A stretch of DNA of 64,000 nucleotides. Origin: JAHEDH01 sp963745865 (GTDB taxonomy: Bacteria > Actinomycetota > Acidimicrobiia > Spongiisociales > ZC4RG35). Below the pieces are notes generated by a model, which made no database searches, was not told the origin of the DNA, and was given only the letters and a program-made list of their open reading frames with translations. Position 1 is the first letter of the stretch, and every line of letters begins with the position of its first letter. Positions 26,833-35,296 of this stretch are shown in pieces. The stretch is from positions 1-64,000 of the forward strand of contig CAVUYZ010000003.1 in assembly GCA_963745865.1 (NCBI GenBank), read 5' to 3'. A program made the position numbers and the translations under genes.

Positions 26833-27945
26833 CTATTCGCCGGCGTCGAGGGCCCCGGACAGGTCCGACCAGAGGTCCTCGGCATCTTCGATGCCGACTG
26901 AGAGCCTGATCAGACCGGGTGGGAGATGTTCCTGGCCGCCGGTGGCGGCCCGCCGCTCCATTGTGGAGTCGACCCCTCCGAGCGATGTGGCATTGCCGAT
27001 GAGCCGAATGGCGGCACACACGGCATCGGCAGCGTCGCCGCCGGCGACGTCGAAGGAGATCACCGACCCGAACCCCGACATCTCTGTCCGGGCGATCTCG
27101 TGACCGGGATGCGATGGCAGGCCGGGATACCGGACGCGATCGACGGCGGGGTGCTGTTCGAGTCGCTCTGCCAGGAGACCGGCGTTGAACTGGGCCCGCT
27201 CTCGACGCACGGCCAGGGTCCGGACCCCGCGAATGGCGAGGAACGACTCGAGTGCGCCGGGCGTGGCCCCGCCGATCATTCTGACGTCACGTAGCCGATT
27301 TGCGAGCCCGGGGCGCGATGTCACCGCCACACCCATCAGCAGGTCCGAGTGCCCACCGATCGACTTGGTCGCGGCATGGACCGACAGGTCGGCGCCGAGA
27401 GCGAGAGGGTTCTGTCCCAGCGGTGTCGAGAACGTGTTGTCCACCGCCACCAGCGTGTCCGGGTGTCTCGGCGTCCGACAGATCCGACCGAGCTCGGCGA
27501 TCTCGAGAAGCGGATTGGACGGGGATTCGAGCCAGACGAGCCCGGGATGTTCGAGGGCTGCGATCCATCCGTCCGTGTCGGTGGTTGCGAGGCGCGTGTG
27601 TGTCCAGTGGCCGCGAGCAGACCCCTGTTCGGCGAGGCGGGCGACGCCGTGATAGCAGTCTGCAGGGATCGTCACTCGCGAGCCTGCGGCGAGCAGTGAG
27701 AAGACGGCTGACACTGCAGCCATTCCTGAGGAATAGCTCACCGCGTCGCCCGACTCGAGACCTCCGACGATCTCTTCGAAGGCTCGCCAGCTGTCGGTGC
27801 CGTCGACGCGGCTGTACGCCGACGTGCCGCTGAAGTTCGAGGCCGGGATGAGCGGAGTGTTGAGCGGCTCCCCCTGTCCATCCGGGCGGCCGGCGGCAAT
27901 CAGCCACGAGTCAGGGGCCAGACCGCGTCGCGACTCACTCGCCAC
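26833..27945 (-). CDS. Trans-sulfuration PLP enzyme (cystathionine gamma-synthase/lyase family)
   Basis: 370 residues. The PLP-binding lysine is in SVHAATKSIGGHSDLLMG near residue 195. Family stretches include VSYSSGMAAVSAVFSLL, VWLESPSNPLLEIAEL, VAVDNTFSTPLGQNPL and the C-terminal LIRLSVGIEDAEDLWSDL. Sequence alone does not separate gamma-synthase, gamma-lyase and methionine gamma-lyase. The GTG start overlaps the end of the upstream gene by 11 bases. Confidence 0.88.
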   Translation of the reverse strand: MASESRRGLAPDSWLIAAGRPDGQGEPLNTPLIPASNFSGTSAYSRVDGTDSWRAFEEIVGGLESGDAVSYSSGMAAVSAVFSLLAAGSRVTIPADCYHGVARLAEQGSARGHWTHTRLATTDTDGWIAALEHPGLVWLESPSNPLLEIAELGRICRTPRHPDTLVAVDNTFSTPLGQNPLALGADLSVHAATKSIGGHSDLLMGVAVTSRPGLANRLRDVRMIGGATPGALESFLAIRGVRTLAVRRERAQFNAGLLAERLEQHPAVDRVRYPGLPSHPGHEIARTEMSGFGSVISFDVAGGDAADAVCAAIRLIGNATSLGGVDSTMERRAATGGQEHLPPGLIRLSVGIEDAEDLWSDLSGALDAGE

Positions 27946-28702
27946 AGGAGAATCCCCCCGTGATCGAGGTGATCACGTCGTCGTTGTCGAGGCCTGTCAG
28001 GGTTCCGAACAGATAGCCGTCCCCGGGAGGGTCCCATTCGAAGATCGGACCGTAGATCGGGTCGTTGGACGTGGATGCTTGGTCACCGTATGCCCGCCGG
28101 GCGTCGGCAATCGTCGATCCAATCCCGATCCCGGCAGACGTCTCATAGATGGCCAGGTCGTCGTCGGCCCCGATGTGGTACGAGGCGAAGTGCTCGACGC
28201 CTGCATCGGCCCACAGGCTGGGGCCGTCGGTGAAGAACAGTTCGAGTTCACCCCAGGTGACGAAGCGTACGAGTGTTCCGACGCAGAGGCCGTCGTACTC
28301 GGTGAACTGGTCGACCCATCCGGTGTCGTCGTCCGGTTCGTCGAGTCTGTCGATGAAGGTATCGATCGTCTCTTCGGCATCGTTCCCGAAGAAGACCAGA
28401 TCGATTCCGTCAGGACGGACCACGAACGTCTCGAGCGGCATGGTGGTCGTTGTCGTCTCCTCGAGCGTGGTCGTCGTCGTGTCCATGGTGGTCGTGGTGG
28501 TCTCGGCGAGCGTGGTCGTCGGGGCTTCGACCACCGGGGGCGCGGTCGACGGGGCAGCGTCGGTGGTCTCGGAGATCGGGTCTGGCGAGTCGCCGGGCAG
28601 AGCGACGAGGACCGCCAGCCCCAAACCGGTGATCGCCACGGCTGAGCCGAGGACGCCGAGAATGCCGCGCTGGGTCGGAGTGAGTGGTGTGCGTTCGGGC
28701 AT
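27935..28702 (-). CDS. Membrane-anchored extracytoplasmic protein with Thr-rich linker
   Basis: Not recognised. From the ATG at 28702 it has about 255 residues: a short positively charged start, one membrane helix (GILGVLGSAVAITGLGLAVL), a threonine-rich linker at about residues 45-92, and a globular outer domain with two cysteines (DGLCVGTLVRF and GGFSCGE). The outer domain holds GTLVRFVTWGELELFF and GIGIGSTIADARRAYG, a pattern seen in actinobacterial exported proteins. A GTG at 28756 is an alternative start, but the small gene upstream ends at 28708 and supports 28702. Confidence 0.6.
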   Translation of the reverse strand: MPERTPLTPTQRGILGVLGSAVAITGLGLAVLVALPGDSPDPISETTDAAPSTAPPVVEAPTTTLAETTTTTMDTTTTTLEETTTTTMPLETFVVRPDGIDLVFFGNDAEETIDTFIDRLDEPDDDTGWVDQFTEYDGLCVGTLVRFVTWGELELFFTDGPSLWADAGVEHFASYHIGADDDLAIYETSAGIGIGSTIADARRAYGDQASTSNDPIYGPIFEWDPPGDGYLFGTLTGLDNDDVITSITGGFSCGE

Positions 28703-28707
28703 CGGAC

Positions 28708-28854
28708 TCAATCGGCGCGGCGCCGCTCGGCGACGGAGACCGAGGGAGCGGGGCACGTTCCAGCAGTGTCACCGGAGCAGCATTCGTCCTGATTCAGTCC
28801 GAACATCGGACATCGACCGTCGAGGCAGGCCGCATGGCCGTGGACGTAACGCAT
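28708..28854 (-). CDS. Small cysteine-rich protein, 48 residues
   Basis: A complete short gene between iclR and the membrane-anchored protein, with a strong ribosome site (GAGGAGAA) directly before the ATG at 28854. The protein reads HGHAACLDGRCPMFGLNQ from residue 5, followed by DECCSGDTAGTC. That gives five cysteines in 25 residues, spaced C-x4-C-x9-CC-x7-C, plus two early histidines, which looks like a metal-binding knuckle. Its stop is five bases before the next start, and it is 60 bases downstream of iclR on the same strand, so co-transcription is likely. Function is unknown. Confidence 0.6.
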   Translation of the reverse strand: MRYVHGHAACLDGRCPMFGLNQDECCSGDTAGTCPAPSVSVAERRRAD

Positions 28855-28914
28855 TTCTCCTCGACACCAGGCGCATCGCATCCACCGAGGATACCGTCGA
28901 CCATCTCGAGACAG

Positions 28915-29664
28915 TCAGGTGAGCTCGGAGCGGAGCATGAAGCGTCGGGCCTCGTCGACGAGCACCTCGGCGATCTCCTCCGGGTTCCGGGCGCCGGGGA
29001 ATCGGAACGCCGGCCCGTGGACATGGATGGCGGCGATCGGAGCGCCGTTGGCGTCGGTCACCGGTGTGGCCACGGAGTTGATGCCGTCGGCGAACTCCTC
29101 GTACACCCAGCCGTATCCGTCCGACCGGAATCGGGCAAGTCGGCGGTTGATCTCAGCCGGGTCGGTGACGGTCTTGGTCGTGAAGGCCTCGAGCGGCCGC
29201 ATGAGGTAGTGCTGGACGTTATCGAGGGGCCACTGGGCCATCATCACCAAACCGCTCGGTCCGACATGCATCGGGAGCGAGAGACCCGAGTAATCGCGGA
29301 CCTGAACCGGATCGGGGCTCTCGATCTGCAGTACGTACTGAACCGAGTAGCTGTCCGGAACGCTCAACCCGGATGCCTCCCCGAGTCGGCTGGACAGGGT
29401 CTCGAGGTGCGGAAGGACGGCGCGTCCGAGATTTCGCGGTGCGTGGGCGGTTCCGGTGATGTCGCTCAGCCCGGATCCGAGTCGGTACAGCATGCCCTGG
29501 GTGGATCGCTCGACGGCTCCGACGTCCTCGAGTGTGGCGAGCAGTCGTGAGACGGTCGACTTGGGGAGTTCGGTGGTGGCACTGATCTCGCTCACCCCGG
29601 ACGGACCGGCAGTGAGTGCCTGAAGGACCGAGAAGGCGCGCACGACGGATTGGACGGTTGCCAT
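28915..29664 (-). CDS. IclR family transcriptional regulator
   Basis: 249 residues. The N-terminal winged helix covers about residues 1-65 (VQSVVRAFSVLQAL, then LPKSTVSRLLATLEDVGAVE). The C-terminal effector domain carries LPMHVGPSGLVMMAQWPLD and INSVATPVTDANGAPIAAIH. It lies next to the end of the one-carbon operon and has a TTCCA-N5-TGGAA palindrome over its own promoter. Related palindromes stand in the divergent promoter at 36.6-36.9 kb. It is therefore the likely regulator of the island, with a small molecule such as a methylamine or its product as effector (inference). Confidence 0.9.
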   Translation of the reverse strand: MATVQSVVRAFSVLQALTAGPSGVSEISATTELPKSTVSRLLATLEDVGAVERSTQGMLYRLGSGLSDITGTAHAPRNLGRAVLPHLETLSSRLGEASGLSVPDSYSVQYVLQIESPDPVQVRDYSGLSLPMHVGPSGLVMMAQWPLDNVQHYLMRPLEAFTTKTVTDPAEINRRLARFRSDGYGWVYEEFADGINSVATPVTDANGAPIAAIHVHGPAFRFPGARNPEEIAEVLVDEARRFMLRSELT

Positions 29665-29670
29665 ATCAGG

Positions 29671-29676
29671 AGCCTA
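29671..29676 (-). promoter_or_regulatory. Putative -10 box (TAGGCT) for leaderless iclR-type gene
   Basis: TAGGCT on the minus strand lies 6 bases before the ATG at 29664. The palindrome at 29687-29701 would cover the -35 region. Confidence 0.4.
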
Positions 29677-29686
29677 CCACCGATCG

Positions 29687-29701
29687 TTCCACGATATGGA
29701 A
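29687..29701. promoter_or_regulatory. Candidate IclR operator (TTCCACGATATGGAA)
   Basis: A perfect 15-bp palindrome with TTCCA/TGGAA arms and a 5-base centre, between the IclR gene and the reductase gene. A degraded copy (GTCCGTATCGTGGGT) is at 29707-29721. Near-matches occur at 36666, 36684, 36828 and 36846. Confidence 0.55.
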
Positions 29702-29723
29702 TGGCGGTCCGTATCGTGGGTGG

Positions 29724-30551
29724 TCATGCGACCGCCTGGCGAGTTTCCTCAACCCAGGCGAGGGTGGACTCGACACGATTGAACGTATAGATGTGGAGCC
29801 CGGTCACCCCCAGGTCCTCTTGTTCGGCCAGCGAGGCGAGCTCCGCCACCAATGCAGCCGGCGAGTAGGGCTTCATCAGCTTCGAGGCGAGCGACCGGTT
29901 CTTGGAGAGGAAGCGCAGCGACGCTCCCACACCGATCCGCATCGAGATCCCGATCAGCTTGGTGAGATCCGTGACTCCGGGAATGCCGATCCTGATCGGC
30001 AGCTCGATCCCCTCCGAGCGCACGGAACGGATCCACCGCTCGATCGCCTCGGTGTCGAAGCACATCTGGGTGGTGATCCACGACGCGTGCGGCTGCTTCT
30101 CGATCAGCGCCTGCATCAGGGCATCGTCGGGAATGAACGGATGGCCTTCGGGGTATCCCGTCACGCCGATGTGGGCGAACGGGTGCCGGGTCTCCTCCAT
30201 GGCCCGGATGAGATCCATCGCATCGTGGTGCTCGCCCGGGTCGTCGGCATCTCCGCCCACGACGAAGACGTCGGTGATCCCGAGTTCTTCGAGACGGCCG
30301 ACGATGCCGCGAAGCTCGGCTCGCGATTTCGTGAGCCGAGCGGACAGATGGGGAGTCACGCGCAGGCCCATGGCGCTCAAGTCCTCGGCGAGGTCGATCG
30401 TGGCGGACATGCCTTGGGCGGGCGAGGCGGTGACGCTGACCGACGTGCCGACCGGGAGCAGGAGTGCCTTCTCGGCGATCGTCTTCGTCGGGATCAGCTC
30501 GAATCCCGAGTTGTCGAGCAGCTTTCGCAGTCCTGCCTGGTGGTCTGTCAC
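29724..30551 (-). CDS. metF: Methylenetetrahydrofolate reductase family protein
   Basis: About 275 residues with the flavin TIM-barrel pattern of MTHFR. It begins with a substrate region (FELIPTKTIAEKALLL, TASPAQGMSATIDLA), then MGLRVTPHLSARLT, VFVVGGDADDPGEHHDA, IGVTGYPEGHPFI and WITTQMCFDTEA. In this operon it most likely runs toward oxidation of methyl-THF to methylene-THF, because the corrinoid system upstream would load methyl groups onto THF (inference). The GTG at 30551 is eight bases after the MttB-family stop. It is the last gene of the leftward operon. Confidence 0.85.
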   Translation of the reverse strand: MTDHQAGLRKLLDNSGFELIPTKTIAEKALLLPVGTSVSVTASPAQGMSATIDLAEDLSAMGLRVTPHLSARLTKSRAELRGIVGRLEELGITDVFVVGGDADDPGEHHDAMDLIRAMEETRHPFAHIGVTGYPEGHPFIPDDALMQALIEKQPHASWITTQMCFDTEAIERWIRSVRSEGIELPIRIGIPGVTDLTKLIGISMRIGVGASLRFLSKNRSLASKLMKPYSPAALVAELASLAEQEDLGVTGLHIYTFNRVESTLAWVEETRQAVA

Positions 30552-30559
30552 GGGGAACC

Positions 30560-32083
30560 TCAGATGTCGGAATCGGGGAACGACGCCTTGCGGCGCTCGA
30601 TCCACTCGTCCAATTCGGCGGCGGTGTCGTCGGGGAGGGCGGGAGGCTCGTATTCGGCGAGCATGGAAGCCACCGCGGTACTCGCTCGGCTCGCTGCGTC
30701 GACCGAGCCTTCGGCCTCCCACTGCTCAAAACTGTTGGCATCGGCGATCTCGCTCCTCCAGAACGCCGTCTGGAAGTTCGCCAACGTGTGGGCGGAGCCG
30801 AGGTGATGTTGGCCCGGCCCGGTCTCGAAGAACGCCGACATTCCCTGGGCTTCCTCCGAGAGATCGAATCCCTTCGCTGCCTTGATGTGCATCCCGAGTT
30901 GGTCGGCATCGAGGACGAACTTCTCGTACCCCATGGTGAGTCCGCCCTCGAGCCATCCCGCCGAGTGGAGCACGAAGTTCGTGCCGGCTTCCATCGTCGG
31001 GAACATCACCGCCGCCGACTCGAATGCGGCCTGGGCGTCGGGGATCTTCGATGCGGTCAGCTGGCCCCCGGTTCTCATCGGCACGTCCAGTCGACGGGCG
31101 AGCGCTCCGACCGCGCTCATGATCAAGGCCGTCTCGGGAGTGCCGAACGTCGGTGCTCCCGACTGCATGTCGATCGTGGACACGAACGCGCCGAGCACGA
31201 CAGGCGCCCCGGGTCGGACCAACTGGGCGAACGCCATCCCCACCATCGACTCGGCGAGGATCTGGGCGGTCACCGCGGCCGGGGTCACCGGGCTCATGGC
31301 TCCTGCGAGAATGAACGGAGTGAACACGCAGGCCTGGTTGTTCGAGGCGTAGACCTCGGCCGCATCGAGCATGGATGCGTCCCAGGTCAGTGGCGAGTTG
31401 GCATTGATCAGGCTCATGATCACGGTGTTCTCTGCTACGAACTTCTCGCCGAACACGATTTTCGCCATGTCGACGGTGTCCTGAGCTCGTTCTCGGGCAG
31501 TGACGGATCCCATGAACGGCATGTCGGAGAGCCGGAGGTGCGCAGCCACCATGTCGAAATGCCGCTTGTTGACCGGCAGATCGACGGGCTCGCAGACGGT
31601 CCCGCCCGAGTGATGGATGTTGGGATGGAGATAGGCGAGCCTGACGAAGTTCTCGAAGTCCTCGATCGTCGCATAGCGTCGGCCTGCCTCGAGGTCTCTG
31701 ACGAATGGAGAGCCATAGGCAGGAGCGAAGACCGTGGCGTTCCCGCCGATGCGGACGCTCTTGTCCGGATTTCTGGCGTGTTGGGTGAACGCGGACGGGG
31801 CGGAGGTCGTGATGATCTCGCGGAGCAGTCCCTGATCGAAGCGAGCCCGCTCTCCTTCGATGGTCGCCCCGGCCTCGCGAAAGCGCTCGAGCGTGGCCGG
31901 GTGTTGGATGTCGACGCCGACCTCGGCCAGGATGCGGTCGGCGTTGTGCTCGATGATCTCGAGCCCTTCCTCCGAGATCAGCACACGCGGTTCGACGTTG
32001 CGTGTCAGGAACGGCTCGGACTCCACGACGACGGAGGCTCTCGCCGCCCTCCGCCCCTCTCTTCCACCGCTTCGCCTACTCAT
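30560..32083 (-). CDS. MttB-family (non-pyrrolysine) corrinoid methyltransferase
   Basis: 507 residues of the trimethylamine methyltransferase superfamily. It should move a methyl group from a quaternary amine to the cobalt of the corrinoid protein encoded at 35911-36615. Recognisable stretches are EIIEHNADRILAEVGVDIQ, RDLEAGRRYATIEDFENF, MVAAHLRLSDMPFMGSVT, LTWDASMLDAAEVYAS and GMSAFFETGPGQHHLGSAHT. There is no in-frame TAG, so it is not a pyrrolysine trimethylamine enzyme. Characterised non-Pyl members use glycine betaine, proline betaine, carnitine or butyrobetaine. The ATG overlaps the activator gene's stop (ATGA). Confidence 0.9.
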   Translation of the reverse strand: MSRRSGGREGRRAARASVVVESEPFLTRNVEPRVLISEEGLEIIEHNADRILAEVGVDIQHPATLERFREAGATIEGERARFDQGLLREIITTSAPSAFTQHARNPDKSVRIGGNATVFAPAYGSPFVRDLEAGRRYATIEDFENFVRLAYLHPNIHHSGGTVCEPVDLPVNKRHFDMVAAHLRLSDMPFMGSVTARERAQDTVDMAKIVFGEKFVAENTVIMSLINANSPLTWDASMLDAAEVYASNNQACVFTPFILAGAMSPVTPAAVTAQILAESMVGMAFAQLVRPGAPVVLGAFVSTIDMQSGAPTFGTPETALIMSAVGALARRLDVPMRTGGQLTASKIPDAQAAFESAAVMFPTMEAGTNFVLHSAGWLEGGLTMGYEKFVLDADQLGMHIKAAKGFDLSEEAQGMSAFFETGPGQHHLGSAHTLANFQTAFWRSEIADANSFEQWEAEGSVDAASRASTAVASMLAEYEPPALPDDTAAELDEWIERRKASFPDSDI

Positions 32084-34062
32084 CCAGCCTCCTTGGCTCG
32101 TCTGCGCCGGGTCGGGCGCGCCGTCGTGGTTCGGGGGGGCAGGGTCATCACGCTCGACAGGTGCGGGTACTCGGCGGTGCGATGGGGAATGGCCATGGCA
32201 TCGACGAAGTGCTCCTGAAATCGCGGCTCAGTCGCCGTCTCGACCTTCTCGACCGTGCGGGCAACATGCTCGATCTCTCGACGGGCGGCCCCGGAGAGCA
32301 GCGCGATCATCGCTCCGGAGCCGGCGGCATTGCCCGCCGAGGTCACCTTGGTGATGTCGCAGTCGGGGATCATTCCGAGCGCGATGGCGTGGGCGGGGTC
32401 GATGTGAGCACCGAAGGCTCCCGCCAGCCGGATCTGGTCGACCGTGTCGGTTCCCATCGCATCCATCAACAGCCTGATTCCGGCATACAGAGCCGCTTTG
32501 GCGAGCTGGATCGCACGGACATCGTTCTGGGTGATCGAGATGGTTGCGCCGTTGCGCTCGTCGAGGACGAACGATCGGGTGCGGCCGTCGGCTACGACCC
32601 GGTCGGAGCGGGGGTGATCCCCGATCACGCCGTCCGATGTGACGATCCCCGCCAGCATCATCTCGGCGACCGCCTCGATGATTCCGGATCCGCAGATTCC
32701 GGTGACACCGGTCTTGGAGATCGATGCGGCGAATCCCTCCTCGTCGGACCACAGCTCGGAGCCGATCACCTTGAAACGCACCTCGAAGGAGTCGCGGTCG
32801 ATCCGCACGCGTTCGATCGCTCCCGGCGTCGCCCGCTGGCCCGACGAGATCTGAGCGCCCTCGAATGCCGGCCCGGTGGGGCTCGATGCGGCAACGAGGC
32901 GGTCGCGGTTCCCCAGCACGATCTCGGCATTGGTTCCGACATCGACCAGGAGCTGCATGGCGTCGTGCCGGTACGGGGTCTCCGAGAGGATCGCCGCCGT
33001 CGTGTCAGCTCCGACGTGGCCGGCAATCAGTGGAAGGGTGTACAACCGGGCTGCGGGGTGGACTCGTAGATCGAGTTCGGTGGCCGACAGGTCGAGTGCC
33101 TGCGCCGTGGCGAGCGAGAAGGGCGCGGTCCCGAGGGGAGTCGGATCGATCCCGAGCAGCAGGTGATGCATGATCGGATTTCCCACAGCGGTCACCTCGC
33201 AGATCTCGTGCTGATCGATCTCGGCCTCGAGGCACACCTCGGCGAGCAGCTGGTTCATCGCCTCTCTCACCGCAGCGGTGAGGAGCGTGTCACCACCAGG
33301 GTTCATCATCACGTACGACACCCGACTCATGAGATCCTCGCCGAACCGGATCTGGGGGTTCATGGCACCGGCGGAGACGATGACGTCGCCGGTCGACAAG
33401 TTGCACAGGTGAGCGGCGATCGTGGTCGAGCCCACGTCGAAGGCGACGCCGTAGACGGTGTCGCGGAAGCCGGGCCAGGCGGCAACGATCTCCGTCCCGT
33501 CGCGGATGCCGACCGTCACGGCGTAGGCCCCCTCGTCCAGCGTCTTCTGGAGGTCGCGGAGAGCCGTGATCGAGATCGTCAGGGCCGTGAGGTCCCAGTC
33601 TCGAGCGATGGCGGCCTCGACCCGTTCGAGGTCACCAGCGGCCCCGGTCGTCGAGGGCCGTTCGACCTCGATGTAGGCCAGCCGGAACACCGGGTCGATC
33701 GGGAGATTGTCGACCTCCGAGCGCTTCCGAACGACCTGGCGATGCACCTGTGAGTCCGGGGGGACCTCGATCACGACGTCGTCAACGACGCAGGCCCCGC
33801 AGGCCAGCCGACGGCCGGGTCGCAGCGGCTTCCGACCCCGATAGTCGAGCTCCGTCGACGCAGGCCCGCTCAGTCTGGCGGGGTCGCGCTCGATGCCGGG
33901 GACGGTCCCGATCTCGATCTGGCACCGCCCGCAGATCCCGCGACCCGCGCACACCGAATCGATGTCGACGCCGATCGATCTGGCGACGTCCAGGATGGTG
34001 CGGCCGGGCTCGACCCGCGCCCTCCGACCCGAGGGGACGAAGACGACCTGCACGTCGCCCAT
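32080..34062 (-). CDS. RamA-like [2Fe-2S] ASKHA corrinoid activation protein (DUF4445)
   Basis: 660 residues. The N-terminal ferredoxin-like domain has cluster cysteines in SVCAGRGICGRCQ and LACGACV. The rest is the ASKHA actin-like ATPase module: GVAFDVGSTTIAAHLCNLS, LLVDVGTNAEIVLGN, GICGSGIIEAVAEMM and IRLAGAFGAHIDPAHAIALG. This protein type reduces inactive Co(II) corrinoid back to Co(I) with ATP, which is needed wherever oxygen can oxidise the cofactor. The ATG at 34062 is one base after the preceding stop; the longer frame from 34155 overlaps the upstream gene. Confidence 0.9.
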   Translation of the reverse strand: MGDVQVVFVPSGRRARVEPGRTILDVARSIGVDIDSVCAGRGICGRCQIEIGTVPGIERDPARLSGPASTELDYRGRKPLRPGRRLACGACVVDDVVIEVPPDSQVHRQVVRKRSEVDNLPIDPVFRLAYIEVERPSTTGAAGDLERVEAAIARDWDLTALTISITALRDLQKTLDEGAYAVTVGIRDGTEIVAAWPGFRDTVYGVAFDVGSTTIAAHLCNLSTGDVIVSAGAMNPQIRFGEDLMSRVSYVMMNPGGDTLLTAAVREAMNQLLAEVCLEAEIDQHEICEVTAVGNPIMHHLLLGIDPTPLGTAPFSLATAQALDLSATELDLRVHPAARLYTLPLIAGHVGADTTAAILSETPYRHDAMQLLVDVGTNAEIVLGNRDRLVAASSPTGPAFEGAQISSGQRATPGAIERVRIDRDSFEVRFKVIGSELWSDEEGFAASISKTGVTGICGSGIIEAVAEMMLAGIVTSDGVIGDHPRSDRVVADGRTRSFVLDERNGATISITQNDVRAIQLAKAALYAGIRLLMDAMGTDTVDQIRLAGAFGAHIDPAHAIALGMIPDCDITKVTSAGNAAGSGAMIALLSGAARREIEHVARTVEKVETATEPRFQEHFVDAMAIPHRTAEYPHLSSVMTLPPRTTTARPTRRRRAKEAG

Positions 34063-34063
34063 G

Positions 34064-34966
34064 TCAGCCCTGGCCCGTCCTGCGCCGGTTCTCGCGCCGC
34101 CGTCCACGCTCGCCCTCGGCGGGTGGCTTCCGGTGTGCGGCGATCCAGCGCGCACAATCAGGATCGTGGCCGGCGAGCACGTCGGCGGCCATGATCGATT
34201 GTCTGATCTCGGCCTCGAGCGGATTGGTGATCGCCGAGGTCATCCCGGCCCCGATCGCCATCGCCAGGAAGGCTCCGTTCACCGCCGGGCGGTTGGGGAG
34301 ACCGAAGCTGACGTTCGAGGCGCCACACGTGGTGTTGACGCCCAGCTCGTCCCTGAGCCGTCTCACGAGGTGGAAGACCTGCTGGCCCGCGGTCCGCATC
34401 GCTCCGATGGGCATCACCAGCGGGTCGACGACGATGTCGGAATGCGGGATGCCGTGATCCGCCGCTCGACCGACGATCTTCCTGGCTACCTCGAATCGGA
34501 CGTCCGGATCCTCGGAGATGCCTGTCTCGTCGTTGGTGATGGCGACGACCGCCGCGCCGTGCTTGGCGACGAGCGGGAGCACGCGCTCCATCTGCTCGTC
34601 CTCGCCGGTCACCGAGTTGACGAGGGGCTTTCCTACGTATGCCTCGAGCCCCGCGGCAAGGGCCTCCACCACCGACGAGTCGATCGAGAGTGGGACGTCG
34701 ACCAATCCCTGTACCAGTTTCACCGTGGCCGCGAGGATGGCCGGCTCGTCGGCGAGGGGGATCCCGGCGTTCACGTCCAGCATGCGAGCGCCGGCCTCCA
34801 CCTGGGCGAGCGCGTCGGCCTCCACCCGGGAGAAGTCGCCGTCCTTCATCTCTGCGGCCAGCAGTTTGCGACCGGTTGGATTGATCCGCTCCCCGATCAC
34901 CACGAACGGTCGATCGAAGCCGATGACGGTCTCGCGCGTCGGTGAGCTGACGACGGTGTCTGTCAT
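34064..34966 (-). CDS. Pterin-binding methyltransferase (MtgA/MtrH-like)
   Basis: 300 residues of the dihydropteroate-synthase-like barrel family. Landmarks are FVVIGERINPTGRKLLAAEM near residue 22, GARMLDVNAGIPLADE, PLSIDSSVVEALAAGLEA, KPLVNSVTGEDEQ, and TCGASNVSFGLPNRPAVNGA. It should pass the methyl group from the methyl-corrinoid protein to tetrahydrofolate, as MtgA does in glycine betaine metabolism and as the MetH pterin domain does in reverse. The ATG overlaps the previous gene's stop (ATGA). Confidence 0.88.
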   Translation of the reverse strand: MTDTVVSSPTRETVIGFDRPFVVIGERINPTGRKLLAAEMKDGDFSRVEADALAQVEAGARMLDVNAGIPLADEPAILAATVKLVQGLVDVPLSIDSSVVEALAAGLEAYVGKPLVNSVTGEDEQMERVLPLVAKHGAAVVAITNDETGISEDPDVRFEVARKIVGRAADHGIPHSDIVVDPLVMPIGAMRTAGQQVFHLVRRLRDELGVNTTCGASNVSFGLPNRPAVNGAFLAMAIGAGMTSAITNPLEAEIRQSIMAADVLAGHDPDCARWIAAHRKPPAEGERGRRRENRRRTGQG

Positions 34967-35283
34967 CGGGTGGTCCCTTCCTCGGCCTGTCGATGGCCAC
35001 CGTTGGCCACGAGCGAGTCGAGTGTTGCCTGCGGATGTGCTGTCTCGATGCGCTCGACTTCGGCCGTGACCTCTGCGTCGAGATCCTCGCCACAATCGGA
35101 GGTCTCCGTGCGCCACTGTTCGAGGTACGCATCCGACCCGGCCAGGCCGGACTTCATCGCAGCCCGATCGATCGCCACCTGGAAACGGGGTGAGAGCTCG
35201 GACGCCGACCGCGTCCTCCCCGAGCGAGCCGTCACCTGGGCGGGGATGTCGCGCCACGAGATGATGGTCAAGGTCGCCGACAT
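34963..35283 (-). CDS. 'Virulence factor' family small protein of the corrinoid operon
   Basis: 106 residues, starting SATLTIISWRDIPAQVTAR and continuing with RFQVAIDRAAMKSGLAGSDA. This matches a small family that databases label 'virulence factor', a name with no tested function. I recall it next to MttB-type and corrinoid genes in other bacteria, which suggests a role in demethylation such as chaperoning or substrate handling. No signal peptide or membrane segment is visible. It is followed with ATGA overlap by the pterin methyltransferase gene. Confidence 0.7.
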   Translation of the reverse strand: MSATLTIISWRDIPAQVTARSGRTRSASELSPRFQVAIDRAAMKSGLAGSDAYLEQWRTETSDCGEDLDAEVTAEVERIETAHPQATLDSLVANGGHRQAEEGTTR

Positions 35284-35296
35284 CGGTGCCCTCCGA

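Noticed and set aside
30560..32083. Pyrrolysine-containing trimethylamine methyltransferase
   Set aside because: No in-frame TAG anywhere in the gene.
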